Shown piece after piece: positions 45,958 to 57,519 of a stretch of 64,000 bases of DNA. The position numbers and the translations under genes were made by a program. Numbering within the stretch: position 1 is the stretch's first letter; the number at the start of each line of letters is the position of its first letter. A model generated the notes under the pieces. It saw only the letters and a program-made list of their open reading frames with translations. It did no database searches and was not told where the DNA came from. Origin of the DNA: Malania oleifera (lineage: Eukaryota; Streptophyta; Magnoliopsida; Santalales; Ximeniaceae); NCBI RefSeq assembly GCF_029873635.1, contig NC_080419.1, positions 63,523,040 to 63,587,039 of the forward strand, given 5' to 3'.

Positions 45958-46559
45958 CAAGTAATGTGCACCAATTCTTTAAAAAAAAAAAAAAAAACCA
46001 CTAGCTAATGATGTGATACACACCATTAATTTATTACAGACACAAGTCCTGTCTTGCTCCCCTTATGAAACAAGCAATGAAATAATATTTTGGTAACCAA
46101 CTACGAAGGATACGGTTAAGATCTCTCCTTTTTCATAGTAGGCAAAAAAAACCACTAAAAAGCACATCACCAAAGGATGGGCCTCCCACACAAATCAGAA
46201 GCACACAAAAGGAAACACAGCTAAAAACTAAGAAATAAAAACCCAAGGATGAAACAGAGCTACAAACAAAGACTAGAGTCGCAAAAAATTCCATCCAAGA
46301 GTCCAAACGGAACCCACTAAGAAAGATAGTAAAAACAGAAGATATAAAAACACTCCATTCAGCATCCTCAGATGCCTACTTATCCTCACCAAGACACCGC
46401 ATTAGATTCATCAGAGCAATTCCCACAAACCCAACATCCAGCAGAGACCAACTTGCCTCTCACAGAAGATTCAAACCATAAATCAAGTGGGAATTGATGA
46501 CGAGATCTTGGAAGAGTAAGGAACCAGAAGGAATTTGTAAGTTCTATGAGAATGTTTAC
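45958..46559. other. Intron sequence between MITE and LINE relic
   Basis: Nothing recognised apart from an A run at 45980-45997. The part from about 46150 is purine-rich and may be the degraded 5' side of the LINE relic. Confidence 0.4.
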
Positions 46560-48510
46560 ACCAAATCAGCCTTTAGGAGACCAAAGGCTGATGGAATCAA
46601 TTTCAGAAAATAATATAGCAACTAATTTGTGGCTGGAAACCCCATTTACTGAAGTGAAAATTAGTAATGTTCCCAAGGAATGCAATGATGACAGCCCCAG
46701 GACCTGACAACTTCACTATGGTTTTCTTTCAAGACTTGGGTCCTTAAACCTGACATTATCTAGATTTTTGAAGACTTCCTCTACTCAGGCAAATTCTGAA
46801 CAGCATTAATTAAACTTTTATTACCTAGATTCCAAAGAAGGTAAGGGCTAGCAACATCAAGGACTTCTGGCCCATGAGCTTGATGGGAGACAAATTATGA
46901 ACACAGCAGTCATTGCCTCAGAAATTGTAAAAGTAGCAAAAGGGGGATTGTTGATATGGAGAAAGGTTTTAATCATGTGTGCAGGGAGTTCCTACCTTAT
47001 ATGTTTAAAATATATATGCTTTTTATGACTTGTAGTGCAAGTGGATTGAGCAATGCATCACCACAACAGCTCTCGCCATTATATTATCAACAGCCACCCA
47101 AGTGATTTCCTCCATCCGTCCAGATATTTTAGACAAGGGAATCCCCTCACACCTCTCTTTTGCATCCTGGTTACAGAGGTCGTTGGGAGGCCTCAAAATT
47201 GAAAAAGAAGACAGAGATGGAAATTTCTAATCTCCTCTTTGCAGACAACACTATGATCTTCTATGGGGCAGATCCTCAGCATATTCTGAATTTAAGATGT
47301 ATTACTTTTTGTATCAAAGCAATCTTGGGGCTTAAAGTTAATTTTGGTAAAAGCAAGCCTATCCCTATCAGTGTTGCCTTGCACGAATTTTGGCCTGTAA
47401 GCTGGGCCCTTTGAAATGTCTTGGACTGCCTCTTGGAGAAGTACCAAAAAATAAAAAAATAAAAAAATAAAAAAAAAGAAATAAATCCCACTGGTGAGAA
47501 ATTTGAATATATATAAATTTTCAAAAGGTCGAAAACACCCTAATCAAGAGCACTCTCAAATCTCCCTTCTAGCTTCTCCATCCCAATCTCGGTGCATAAA
47601 AGAGTGGAAGATATTCAAAAAAGGATTCCTTTGGGGGCAGCATGGGAATATTTATAGGTATCAATGTATTACTTGAACAAATGGAAGGTAAACAACCCTC
47701 TCAATCAGGGGTTTTGGGCATATTAACATTTCTAGTTTAAAACAAAGCTTTACTTGGAAAATGTTCTGGAGATTCATGAAGGAGAAATTTCTCTATTGGA
47801 GAATGTTAATTGCGGCTCCAGAAAAGCTCGTGATCCTTTCAGAGCAAGGGCTTGGAAGTGGATCCAAAGAGTTTGGTCTGCTTTTATATCCTTTTGAGAC
47901 TGGAGCCATGTGGGACATCCGTCTTGTTAGTAACGCTAACAACTCAACTACTTCTGATTTTCTAGGCAAAATTTTCAGCATTGCCCCCTCTCGTAGAAAT
48001 TCAGATGATCCTAGGTGGACCCTAAACAAAATTGACATATTTTCAGTCAGTCCCATGGCATACACCTTTACAATGTCAGTGATTCCTGTTTTGTACTTCT
48101 GTTCTTTTTATAGTAATTGGGTGGCACCCCCTCCCCCAAATGACTTTTTCTTTTCTGATAAAAAGAAAGCAAAAAATAAAATAAAATTACTGCTTTTAAG
48201 AGTATCCCTCTTTGCTTGCAAGAGGTCTTGTTTTAGGAAAAAGAGAGCAGCTGCTATGTCCCACATTCTTCACACCATTTTTTGGACCAGGAGGCAGGAA
48301 AGGAACAGAAGGTCTTTTAAAGGGTCAGCCACATTGATGCTCATGCTGAAGGATACATATTGACCACTCTTATTAATTAAGGGGCTTGTATATGCTACAT
48401 ACCTTTACTAGGACACTTTACATCACCAGTGATTCCTGTTTTGCTCTTGTTGTCGTAATTGCATGGCATCCCCTAAGCCCCCTTAAATGACTTCTTTCTC
48501 TCTTGTGAAT
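46560..48510 (+). pseudogene. L1-type LINE relic, plus strand
   Basis: Fragments of an L1 ORF2 in changing frames. The reverse transcriptase region near 47130-47400 reads PLTPLFCILVTEVV and, at 47160-47414, ISNLLFADNTMIFYGA, where the catalytic F-A-D-D box has become F-A-D-N. GLKVNFGKSKPIPI follows, the usual sequence after the box. 47520-47680 gives a piece ending RVEDIQKGFLWG, also typical of L1 RT thumb and linker regions. The 3' part (47760-48363) has one open frame of 200 residues without a recognised fold. It sits in the large synthetase intron, antisense to the gene. Confidence 0.65.
48075..48510. repeat. Duplicated 3' segment of the LINE relic
   Basis: CAGTGATTCCTGTTTTG at about 48075 recurs at about 48427, each followed by a related stretch with AATTG, GTGGCA or ATGGCA, a C-rich run and AAATGACTT. 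The two copies are about 350 bp apart. Confidence 0.6.
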
Positions 48511-50769
48511 TTTTATTTTTATTTTTAAAAACATAACCTTTTAGGAGTATCCCAGCATCTCTGAAATAAAGTTAAAGAGAAAGCATCCTATCCTTTGTCC
48601 CCTCCACAACTCTTGAAAGCATCCAAACTTCCTCTTTCAAGAAATGGTTGTCCACTCAGGTCTGCTCTTTGGCCACCAAATTTCTACCCAATACAAACTG
48701 CAGCTGTTGTTGGAGGCATTTAAATTTGTTGAACCATGCCAACATTCACAATATCATGTAATTACATGTTTTTGAGCCTACATTTCCATGCACATTAATG
48801 ATGTCTTACACCCATTCCTCCATGCTTCTTCCTGTTCTCCATAGACACTAGCTAGTTTCTCAACCCAAAATAATAAATACAAAGTTCTTTACATATTTAA
48901 ACCTGGTATTTTAAAGTCATTAAATCTTCATCAACCACAGCGTACGATTTCAAAACAATTCCACCAAAATGACCAAATTGGATGCTTACAAAACCATTCC
49001 AAAGTGAAACCTATTTTCATTCGAATGTTTGAATAAACCAATCCTAAATGCATAACTCATTAAAACTCTCAGGAGGGAAAAAAAAAAACAGCTAATGTTT
49101 ATGTTTACAACATTTGTCTGCACTTTGCAGAAGAAGTAAAATAACAAATGTTTTGGAACTATTTGAAATCCAAAACTTTTTCTGTTTCATTTCTAATTTT
49201 TCAAAAAATTACAAAAATTCTATCTTGTTTTCCAATTTTCTAAATATTTTTATTGTTTTCTAGATTTCTAATTTCTTAGTCTATGTCTAGGAGCATGAAA
49301 ATCTGACTTTGGATTAGGATTTGTGTGTATCATCACCATTAATAGTATAAAATTGTAATTGAGTTTCTTCCAAATCCAAAAAAATCCAAATCCAAGTCCC
49401 AAAATCTATGATCTCAAGTACTAATTTTTATGTTTTTCCAAAAACTGAAAAACAAGTAGCCATTTTGGTAATCATTTAGAAATCTAGAAATAAAAATGAA
49501 AAATTGGTTCATACAACTAAAAATACTCTTTATTTTCTACCTTCTTAATATGATTTTCAGAAAACTAAAAAATAAGCTGAAATTTTTATAATTCTTCAGA
49601 AAACTAGAAATGAAAAATGGAAAACGGAAAACGGAAAATGTTTTCCACAGCTAAAGAAGCCCTTAGAAATCTGAATTGTAGTTTTTACTTCTATTCCCTT
49701 CTATTTCTCATTTCAGGAAATGACCTAAATACAATTCAAGGGAGAGTTTGTTTAACTGACATTCAAAAATCCAGACTGCACATTCACATGAGAGAACAAT
49801 TATTTCCTTAAATCAAAAAAGAAATAAATATTTATCTCCTCTATCCCACCCTCTCTCCCAGCCTATCTCTCTAGTTAAATCTATTAATTACTGTTTTTCT
49901 AACATTTTCTTTTATCCTTTGCACACTTGTGTGCTTTGGTTTTTGTGTGGGTTAGGAAGGGGTTGGAGCTGCTGCATTCAGTCCAGACTGCAGACATAAC
50001 ACAGGATTTGAAATATGACTAACCATTTCATTTATAAATGAAATTTAATCCTATAAAATAGATGTAATAAAAAATACAACCGTCAAGAGAAGAATTAAAA
50101 TATCCCATGGAAGTTTAATGAGTCTATCAAAAAAATATAATATAAAAGAAAGAATACTAATTCAGTTTGAACACTAATAACCCCGAACATCTATCTCCAG
50201 ACCATAGGCATAACTCAAAATATGAAAAATGACTAGTTATTTCATTTAAAGATGAAGCTTAATCATATAAAAGATATGTAAAGAATGCAGCTATCAAGAA
50301 ACAAATTAATACATCCCATGGAAATTGAATTGAGTCTACAAGAAAAAACGCTAAAAAAGAAAGAATATCAAAGACAGACAAGTCAGCCATTAAAACAATA
50401 AAGGACAGACAGGATAAAACAAAAGTAAGCCCATTTTGCAATTTTCTAGCAGAAATGTGACCCTGGTTATTTCTTCTAACAGTGATCAACATAAAGGCAT
50501 TCTAGGCTGTGCACTCTGTGTACACTTTCTATTAAAATATTTATTATTATTTATTAGAACTTGCTGCACATAAAGTAAATAATTTACCGAAATTTTACAC
50601 CACCAATCACTCCCAATATAATGAAATGTGACTAAATTTGAAAGCACAGAAAGAGAACAAAAATCGATTCAATCTACCATAACAAGATTGATTACACAGC
50701 ATGCTCATTCATATAGCAGTATAATGCAAAGCAAATATATAAACAGCTATAAAGTTAAAGCCATCATAC
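48511..50769. other. AT-rich intron sequence near the upstream synthetase exon
   Basis: No gene is seen. 49190-49660 is rich in AAAATGAAAA and GGAAAACGGAAAACGG-like repeats. Two degenerate direct repeats lie at about 50010-50160 and 50226-50375. Short ORFs here have no motif. Confidence 0.5.
50010..50375. repeat. Degenerate direct repeat, two units about 215 bp apart
   Basis: Both units contain ATTTCATTT, CTTAATC or TTTAATCC, a TCAAGA stretch, CATCCCATGGAA or TATCCCATGGAA, GAGTCTA and AAGAAAGAATA in the same order. Confidence 0.65.
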
Positions 50770-50894
50770 ATGGTAAAGAGTTGAAAGAGCCGTCCTGCAA
50801 TCTTCTTCTCCTGTGCGACCTTTAAGTCTCTTACGATTGAACCGCACATAAATATTTGTGAGATTGTCGAGAAATTTCAAGAGATATGGAACCA
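50770..50894 (-). pseudogene. Upstream isoleucyl-tRNA synthetase exon with a one-base deletion
   Basis: The exon has acceptor TTTTTTCAG and donor GTATGA. Its end encodes KFLDNLTNIYVRFNRKRLKG and then RTALSTLYH, the anticodon-binding region just upstream of the MAPFTPFF exon, in the correct phase for that exon. At its start GTGGTTCCATAT gives the expected VVPY, but the next bases are CTTTGAAA: one base is missing from a T run, so the VVPY frame meets TGA at once. The length is 125 bp, not a multiple of three, while the neighbouring exons imply 126. Either this copy is a pseudogene or the sequence has a homopolymer error. Confidence 0.8.
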
Positions 50895-51061
50895 CCTGAA
50901 AAAAGGGATTTGTACAGTTAGAAGTGATATTGAGAAATGAAACTAAACCCTACTGTCTAGAGGGGATCATGGTACCCAAAATGTGCGGATAAGGGTCCAC
51001 AATTAACTCAAATAAGCAAGAAGAAATGACCTTGTATCCTAACATTATGCAGACACACACA

Positions 51062-51125
<64 letters not shown>

Positions 51126-52568
51126 GAGAGTTTGATCAAACCCAATCAACCCATTCTAAAAACTGCATTCAATAGATTTGGATCAAAAGCAAGTTCATAT
51201 TTTCCGAATTTGTCATCTAAACTACTAATTGAGCAGGCAGAGTAGCAGTTCTTTTTCCCACAAGTATTGACAAGATCTCCTCCGGCCAAAATGAGGACAA
51301 ACATGAAGTTGAAACTGACAAGGCTGGCACATGTAAAGCTTGCTATGGTTTACATACATAAATATAATTATTTCAAGTAATATAGTGAAACAACACACTC
51401 AAGACATTATATAGGGCTTGAGATGAACCAAGTTGCTCAGCTCAGCCTTGAACACAACTCCAACACTATCAGGTTTTAAAATTGATTCAAATGCTGGAAA
51501 GAACTATGTCAGTAGTAAACCTGCTGTTTCTAACTAATTATAAAAGCATTTAAAAAAAAATATTTACACATTTGTGTTAAAATTGTGAGTTAATTAAAGT
51601 GCATGAGTTTATGTTACCACTACATTTCACCCTGTCAACGCTTTTACAACATCATTTAGCAATGGAATTGAGTTGAAATTACATCTCAAATATGTTTGAT
51701 CTATAAGATTGAGAATTCTGTAGTGACTTAAAATCTTATGCTAGCTGCACTTTGCTCAGCACTTGAACAGGATTTTTTTAACAGTAAAATGGAGAACTTC
51801 TGTTAATAGTGCACTAGTGGAGAAATCAAACGCCAATTGCAACTTCCAGTTGAAGGCCAAAGAATCCAATAACCAATCAGTCATTGACGTCAATCCCTCC
51901 TTTTGCCGAAAAAGCTCTCCATCATCACAGGTCCCCATAACCATCAGCTACATCACCACCAGAGTCCAAAGTTTCCAGAAGAAGACTTAGTGGCATCCAC
52001 ATTGCTGCATCTCTCAATTCCTCTTTAATTTGGTTGCAACAACAGCCAACATAATTGCCAGAGTTGAACAGTTGAACCCACAACTGATTGAAACCCAGCC
52101 ATCAAGGACAATGATTGGAAACCACCACCACCATCAGACCAGCCAAGGTTTGAAGAAGAAGGCACAGTACCTCACCCTTGGTTTCAATTAAAAATGAGGA
52201 CTAAAAATGAGGACTAGAAGAATGGATAGCTTGATTTGAACTGGATCCAACCCTACACTGGATCCTAACAGAATCAGATTACTAAAGACTACCTTTCTGA
52301 ACCTCTGTCCATCCCATCAAAACTGGACTGACCACTCAAAGCGGCATAAACCAGACCAAACTGAACCACTGAAACTGTACTGAACCAACTGAACTGAAAT
52401 GGCGCAAAACTGGCCAAAAAGCAAATTGACAAAAACAATTAAGAAGAAAAATGAAGAAGAAAGACAAACAAAAGGTCAAAATAGAACAGAGGGGAAACAA
52501 TGGTGATTAACTCAAAATCTTCAATAGCTATAGAGAAGGCTGAGGATGGGCAAGCATGATTGCTTTAC
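50895..52568. other. Spacer upstream of the synthetase exon
   Basis: No further synthetase exon is visible on the minus strand. It holds a long GA microsatellite. 52130-52500 has a repetitive AACCAGACC/GAACCACTGAA-like texture but no recognisable gene. Confidence 0.5.
51052..51130. repeat. (AC)n-(GA)n microsatellite
   Basis: A short CA run passes into roughly thirty GA units with one GATA interruption. Confidence 0.97.
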
Positions 52569-52822
52569 TGTTGGAAAGTTTCCAAATTTATCCAGTGAAC
52601 TCTCCTTGATATTAGGAGGTAATTCTGTAATTATGTAAATATTCTTAGGAGACATTCTAGGATATATTCTTAGGAGATGTTCTAGGAGATCTGTTAGCAA
52701 TTGTCGTTCTTTCCTTTATTATTTTTTCCTTTTAGATTATCCTTGTAGTCTATAAGACATTCAGATTGAACCTTATTTTAAAATAATAAGAAATACTATT
52801 TCAATTCTTCTCCACCTCTAGA
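52569..52822 (+). repeat. 5' LTR of Copia-3
   Basis: This 254-bp LTR ends TCTAGA where a TACA-type end would be usual. It contains a repeated TTCTAGGA/TTCTTAGGAGA motif. Confidence 0.88.
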
Positions 52823-52835
52823 TGGTATCAGAGCC
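52823..52835 (+). other. Primer-binding site of Copia-3
   Basis: TGGTATCAGAGCC is a perfect match to the canonical initiator Met tRNA primer site, directly at the LTR edge. Confidence 0.93.
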
Positions 52836-52910
52836 TGGTTTTCTTTTCCTTCCTGCAGTCATAGCCTCTAAATCTAGGCCTCATTGCCTTAACCCTGTTC
52901 AGCCTCCATT

Positions 52911-53840
52911 ATGCCTGAAATTTCCAAAACTTCAACCATGGCCAGACTTGAACCTGTGGTCAACACCAAAACTGGAACCAAAGTAGCCCATACCGAACCC
53001 CATTCAGTCCAAATCACAAATATCAGTCTCAATGAAGCCAACTTCTTGAGATGGTCTCAGTCAGTTCGAATGCATATCCGCGGGAGAGGAAAGATTGGGT
53101 ACCTTACCAGTGAAACCAAGGCCCTTGACAGAGTAGACCCATATTATGCAATATGGGATGCTAAAAAATCCACGATTATGGCTTGGCTTGTGAATGCAAT
53201 GGATGAAGATATTAGTTATGATTACATGTGTTATCCTACTGCAAAAGAACTTTGGGATAATGTTAGTCAAATGTAATTTTAACTTGGAAATTATTTTCAG
53301 ATTTATGAATTGCAACAAAAAAATTGGCAAGACCCAACAAGGGAAGACAGTGTGATTACGTATTTTAATGTCCTTAAAGGACGGTGGCAAGACTTGGATC
53401 TATTCAATGATTATGAATGGAAGAGCCCTGATGACTGCAACTACAATAAGAAGATGGTGGAAAATGCAAAAACTTTTAAATTCTTGGTTGAACTCAGTGA
53501 TGAGTTTGATGAGGTCAGGGGGATGATTGTTGGTAGACAACCTCTGCCTCCAATTGGAAAGGTATATTCTGAAGTGAGATGTGAAGATTGTCATCGGAAT
53601 GTTATGCCAATGAAAAAAAGGGGATGATGGAATAGTGGAGAACTCGGCTTTGATTGCTGCTAACCCTACTGTTTTAGCTGCTTCTAATGCCTTTATACAG
53701 CGGTCATATCCCAATCAAAAATCTCAAGTATGGTATGAGTATTGTAATAAGCCACGCCATACCCGAGAAACCTACTGGAAACTACATGGAAAACCAGAAA
53801 ATTGGAAGAGCAGCAAACCTGGACCTAGAAACAACCAAGT
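52911..53840 (+). pseudogene. Copia-3 gag
   Basis: The ATG at 52911 opens a gag with NFLRWSQSVRMHIRGRGKIG, WDAKKSTIMAWLVNAM and PTAKELWDNVSQM, the UBN2 gag core of Copia elements. A stop at 53274-53276 and frame changes follow; 53310-53627 continues with LKGRWQDLDLFNDYEW and RGMIVGRQPLPPIGKVYSEV. A degraded knuckle region lies near 53730-53800 (YCNKPRHTRETYWKLHG), where the first Cys and His spacing of C-x2-C-x4-H is only partly kept. Confidence 0.8.
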
Positions 53841-55330
53841 GATTCCTAGAGCAAATGAAGCCCAGACCAATGTTCTAAGTTCAAAGCTGACCGCTCAACT
53901 TCTTCAATTGTTGAAATCCAATCCGATATCTGGTACTCCTATTGGTTCCTTGGCCCAAACAGGTAATATGCCAAGTGCATATTCCAGTTCTTTAGCCTTT
54001 GCACCATGGATTATTGATTCAAATGCATCCGACCATATAACCAATATATCTCAATTGTTTCAATCTTATTACCCTTGTCCAGGTAATAAAAAGGTTAGGA
54101 TTGCAAATGGGAGTCTTTCATCCATTGCAGCAGCAGGTTCAATTAGAATTTCCGAGAAAATAGAATTAAAATCTGTCCTTCATGTTAATAAACTTACTTG
54201 CAATCTTCTGTCTGTTAGTAGATTATCCGTGATTCTAACTGTTGTATCATATTCCTTGATTCTCACTATGAATTTCAGGACCAGAACTCGGGGGCGATGA
54301 TTGGCAATGCTAGGATGATGGATGGCCTTTATTATTTTGATGACATCCTATTCAGCAATAAACAAGCTCAGGGCTTGAGTAGTACAACTAGTTCAATCCC
54401 TGCACGTGATCAAATAATGCTTTGGCATCTTAGATTAGGGCATCCTAGTTTTTCTTATTTAAAATATTTGTTGCCTAGTCTGTTTAAAAATTTGGATTGT
54501 ATTTCTCTTCATATTGACGCTTGTCATTTATCAAAAAGTCATCGATTTCCTTATAATTCAAAAGCCCACTGTGCATCAAAACCTTTTTATTTGATTCATA
54601 GTGAGTTTGGGGTCCCTCTAAGGTTACTATCTTGTCCGGGAAAAAAATGGCATGTGACTTTTATAGATGATCATACTCGGATTTGTTGGGTATGTTTCAT
54701 GAATGGACAATCTGAAGTTGAAATATTATTCAAAATTGTTTATAGTATGATCGAAAATCAATTTCACCAAAAAAAAAAAAAAAACATTTGGCGTACTTTG
54801 TACAGATAATGGTACAAAATATTTCGACCAAGTTTTGGGAAATTTTTTGAAAGAAAATAGGGATTCAACATCCATCCACGTGTCATGACACCCCACAATA
54901 GAAAGGGCATTGTTGAAAGAAAAAATCGTCACTTGAGGTTGCACGGGCTATAATGTTTTCAATGCATATTCCAAAATATTTGGGTGGGGGGATGCTATTC
55001 TGACTTCTTGTCACCTTATTAATAGAATGTCTACCATTGTGCTGCAGTACATAACTCCTTATGCATGCCTAAAAAAGTCTTTTCCTGATAATAGGATAAT
55101 TTCTTATGTGCCTCTAAAAGTGTTTGGATGCATTGTTTTTGTTCATATTCCAACTCAATTTAGATCTAAACTTGATCCTAGGGCTGAAAAATGTGTGTTT
55201 CTTGGATATGCTCCCAATAAGAGAGGGTACAATTGTTTGAATCCAAAAACAAACAAAAAAATTCAAATAAGTATGGATGTCATTTTTGTTGAAAATGAGT
55301 CTTACTTTAACCAAACTTATCTTTAGGGGG
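53841..55330 (+). pseudogene. Copia-3 protease and integrase
   Basis: Protease motif reads WIIDSNASDHITN near 54007; the Gly of D-S-G is Asn, a likely inactivating change. GAG-pre-integrase LWHLRLGHPSFSYLKYL follows (54297-54809). The integrase motif usually reading HSD-x-WGP is HSEFGVP, so the first catalytic Asp is Glu. FIDDHTRICWVCF keeps the second Asp. A 16-base A run near 54768-54783 breaks the frame before CTDNGTKYF. 55027-55326 carries the C-terminal motif PLKVFGC and KCVFLGYAPNKRGYNC. Confidence 0.82.
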
Positions 55331-57188
55331 AGAAAGAGAGTAGTGAAGATCAATTTTGGCAAACTTCTATACCAAATCCTAATGTTTTCCTTGACATTGA
55401 CATCCCTCTACAAAACATTCAAGGAACTGAAATTTTAAATAGTGAAAAAAAATGGAAATCTCATTCTGCCTATACAAAGCATAAGGGAATCACAAACAGG
55501 GGGATAATTGCTACAGAATAATCCCTCTTTTGAGCTTCGTGTTTATACTAGAGGCAGGTATCGTTCCAATACTAAGGATCATCCCACAATTTCATAGCAT
55601 AATCAATCATCACCTCCAAAAACTGGTCATTTGGAAATCCTTCTACTACACTTCCAGTTGATCAATCTACTGACCTTGATGTACCTATAGCCATTAGGAC
55701 AAGAGGTAGAACTAGTACCACACACCCCATTGCCAAATATTTATCATACCATAGGCTCTCTCATAATCATAAGCCTTTTACATCCAATATTTCTCACCTA
55801 TTTGTTCCAAGGACCATTCACGAAGCTATGAATAATCCAGATTGGAAGTTAGCAGTTCTTGAAGAGATTAATGCACTACTGAACAACAGTACTCTGGAAA
55901 TTTTTGATTTACCAAAGGAAAAGAAAATTGTAGGTTGCAAGTGGGTGTTTACAGTTAAATGTAAGGCTGATGGAAATATAGATATATACGGCAAGACTCA
56001 TTGCAAAAGGGTTTACACTTTACACAAACATAAGGAATTGACTATCAAGAAACTTTTGCTCCAATGGCCAAGATAAACTCAAACTGAGTGTTACTCTCCT
56101 TAGTTGTACATTCTAACTGGCCCTAGAGGATGTAAAGAATGCTTTTTAAATGGAGATCTAGAGGATGAAGTGTTTATGGAGGTAATCTTGACAGAGATAA
56201 GGTGTGTAAATTGTAAAAATCATTGTATGGGCTCAAGCAATCTTCGAGAGCTTGGTTTGAACGCTTTGGGAAGGCTGTAAAGGGTCATGGTTACAGGCAA
56301 GGTCAAGTTGAATACACCATGTTCTATAAGCATTAAACATATGCTTGCTAATGAATTTGAAATTAAAGACTTGGTTGACTTGAAGTATTTTCTCGGTATG
56401 GAATTTGCAAGGTCAAGAAAAGGTATTTTTGTTTCACAAAGAAAATATGTTCTTGGCTTGCTTGGAGAAACATGTTTAATAGGGTGTAAAGTAGCCGACA
56501 CACCTATATAGCCTAATCTTAAACTACAATTTGTCAAGCCTGAAGAAGTAACCAATAGAGACCAGAACCAAAGATTGGTTGGAAGGCTACTTTATAATCA
56601 CATACACGTCCTGACATAGCCTTTGCGGTCAATATGGTAAGCCAATTCACGCAATCACTAGAGCCTAATCACTTTGATGCAGTTTATAGAATCCTGAGAT
56701 ATTTAATGGGAACTCCAGGAAAAGGTCTATTGTTTGAAGACCATAGACATCTGCAAGTTGAGGTATACATTGATGCAAATTGGGCTTGGATTATAATCGA
56801 TAGAAGATTAACTTCAGGTTATTGTGCCTTTGTTGGTGGGAATTTGGTTACATGGCGAAGCAAAAAACAAAATGAGGTAGCTAGGAGTAGTGCAGAGGCT
56901 CAATTTAGAGTAGTTGCTCATGGAATTTGTGAAGTTTTGAGGATTAAAAAATTATTGGAAGAATTGAAAGTCATTAATCCACTACCTATGAGACTGTATT
57001 GTGATAACAAATCTGCCATAGACATTGCTCACAATCCAGTGCTTCATGATAGAACAAAAAATGTTGAGGTGGACAAGCATTTTATAAAGGAGAAACTGGA
57101 CAGTGGAGTGATTTGTTTACCCTATATCTCTACTATTGAACAAAGTAGCAGATATACTTACAAAAGGACTACCAAAAAAGCAATTTGA
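55331..57188 (+). pseudogene. Copia-3 reverse transcriptase and RNase H
   Basis: The RT N-terminus is at 55828-56076 (NPDWKLAVLEEINALLNN, GCKWVFTVKCKADG). KSLYGLKQSSRAWFERFGK follows near 56217. After TMFYKH at about 56320-56333 the sequence goes straight to MLANEFEIKDLVDLKYFLGM, so roughly 40 residues including the Y-V-D-D catalytic box are deleted. RNase H is well preserved at 56634-57188 (VYIDANWAWIIIDRRLTSGY, RLYCDNKSAIDIAHNPVLHD). Confidence 0.85.
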
Positions 57189-57244
57189 AAATTTGATCTG
57201 CAAGCTGGCTATGGAAGACAACTTCAAACCAGCTTGAGAGAGAG

Positions 57245-57514
57245 TGTTGGAAAGTTTCCAAATTTATCCAAACAACTCTCCTTGATTATAGGAGAAATTT
57301 CTGTCATTATGTAAATATTCTTAGGAGATATTCTAGGATATATTCTTAGGAAATTTTCTAGGAGATTTGTTAGCAATTGTCATTCTTTTCTTTTGTTATT
57401 ATTTCCTTTATTATTCTTTCCTTTTAGATTATCCTTGTAGTCCATGAGACACTCAGATTGTACCATATTTTAAAATAATAAGAAATACTATTTCAATTCT
57501 TCTCCACTTCTAAA
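57245..57514 (+). repeat. 3' LTR of Copia-3
   Basis: Counterpart of 52569-52822. It differs by many substitutions and a small insertion near 57390-57410, so the insertion is old. Confidence 0.88.
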
Positions 57515-57519
57515 TTTAC

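Larger units (their letters stand above)
38645..50769 (-). other. 12.1-kb intron of the synthetase gene, filled with transposons
   Basis: The donor GTATGA (complement of 50769 leftwards) and acceptor TATCAG (just above 38644) are in phase 0 on both sides, so the exon ending LSTLYH joins the one beginning VLLTSCK. The other introns here are 75-980 bp. The excess length comes from the hAT element 39244-45229, the MITE 45372-45949 and the L1 relic at 46560-48510. Confidence 0.8.
52569..57514 (+). mobile_element. Copia-3, small RE/Retrofit-like LTR retrotransposon
   Basis: This plus-strand Copia element of 4.9 kb has LTRs 52569-52822 and 57245-57514 (start TGTTGGAAAGTTTCC), a perfect target duplication TTTAC (52564-52568 and 57515-57519), a primer-binding site TGGTATCAGAGCC right after the 5' LTR, and a GAGAGAGAG polypurine tract before the 3' LTR. 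Gag, protease, integrase, RT and RNase H remnants are in Copia order. Short LTRs and overall size fit the Ale/Retrofit group, with modest certainty. It is inactive. Confidence 0.9.
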
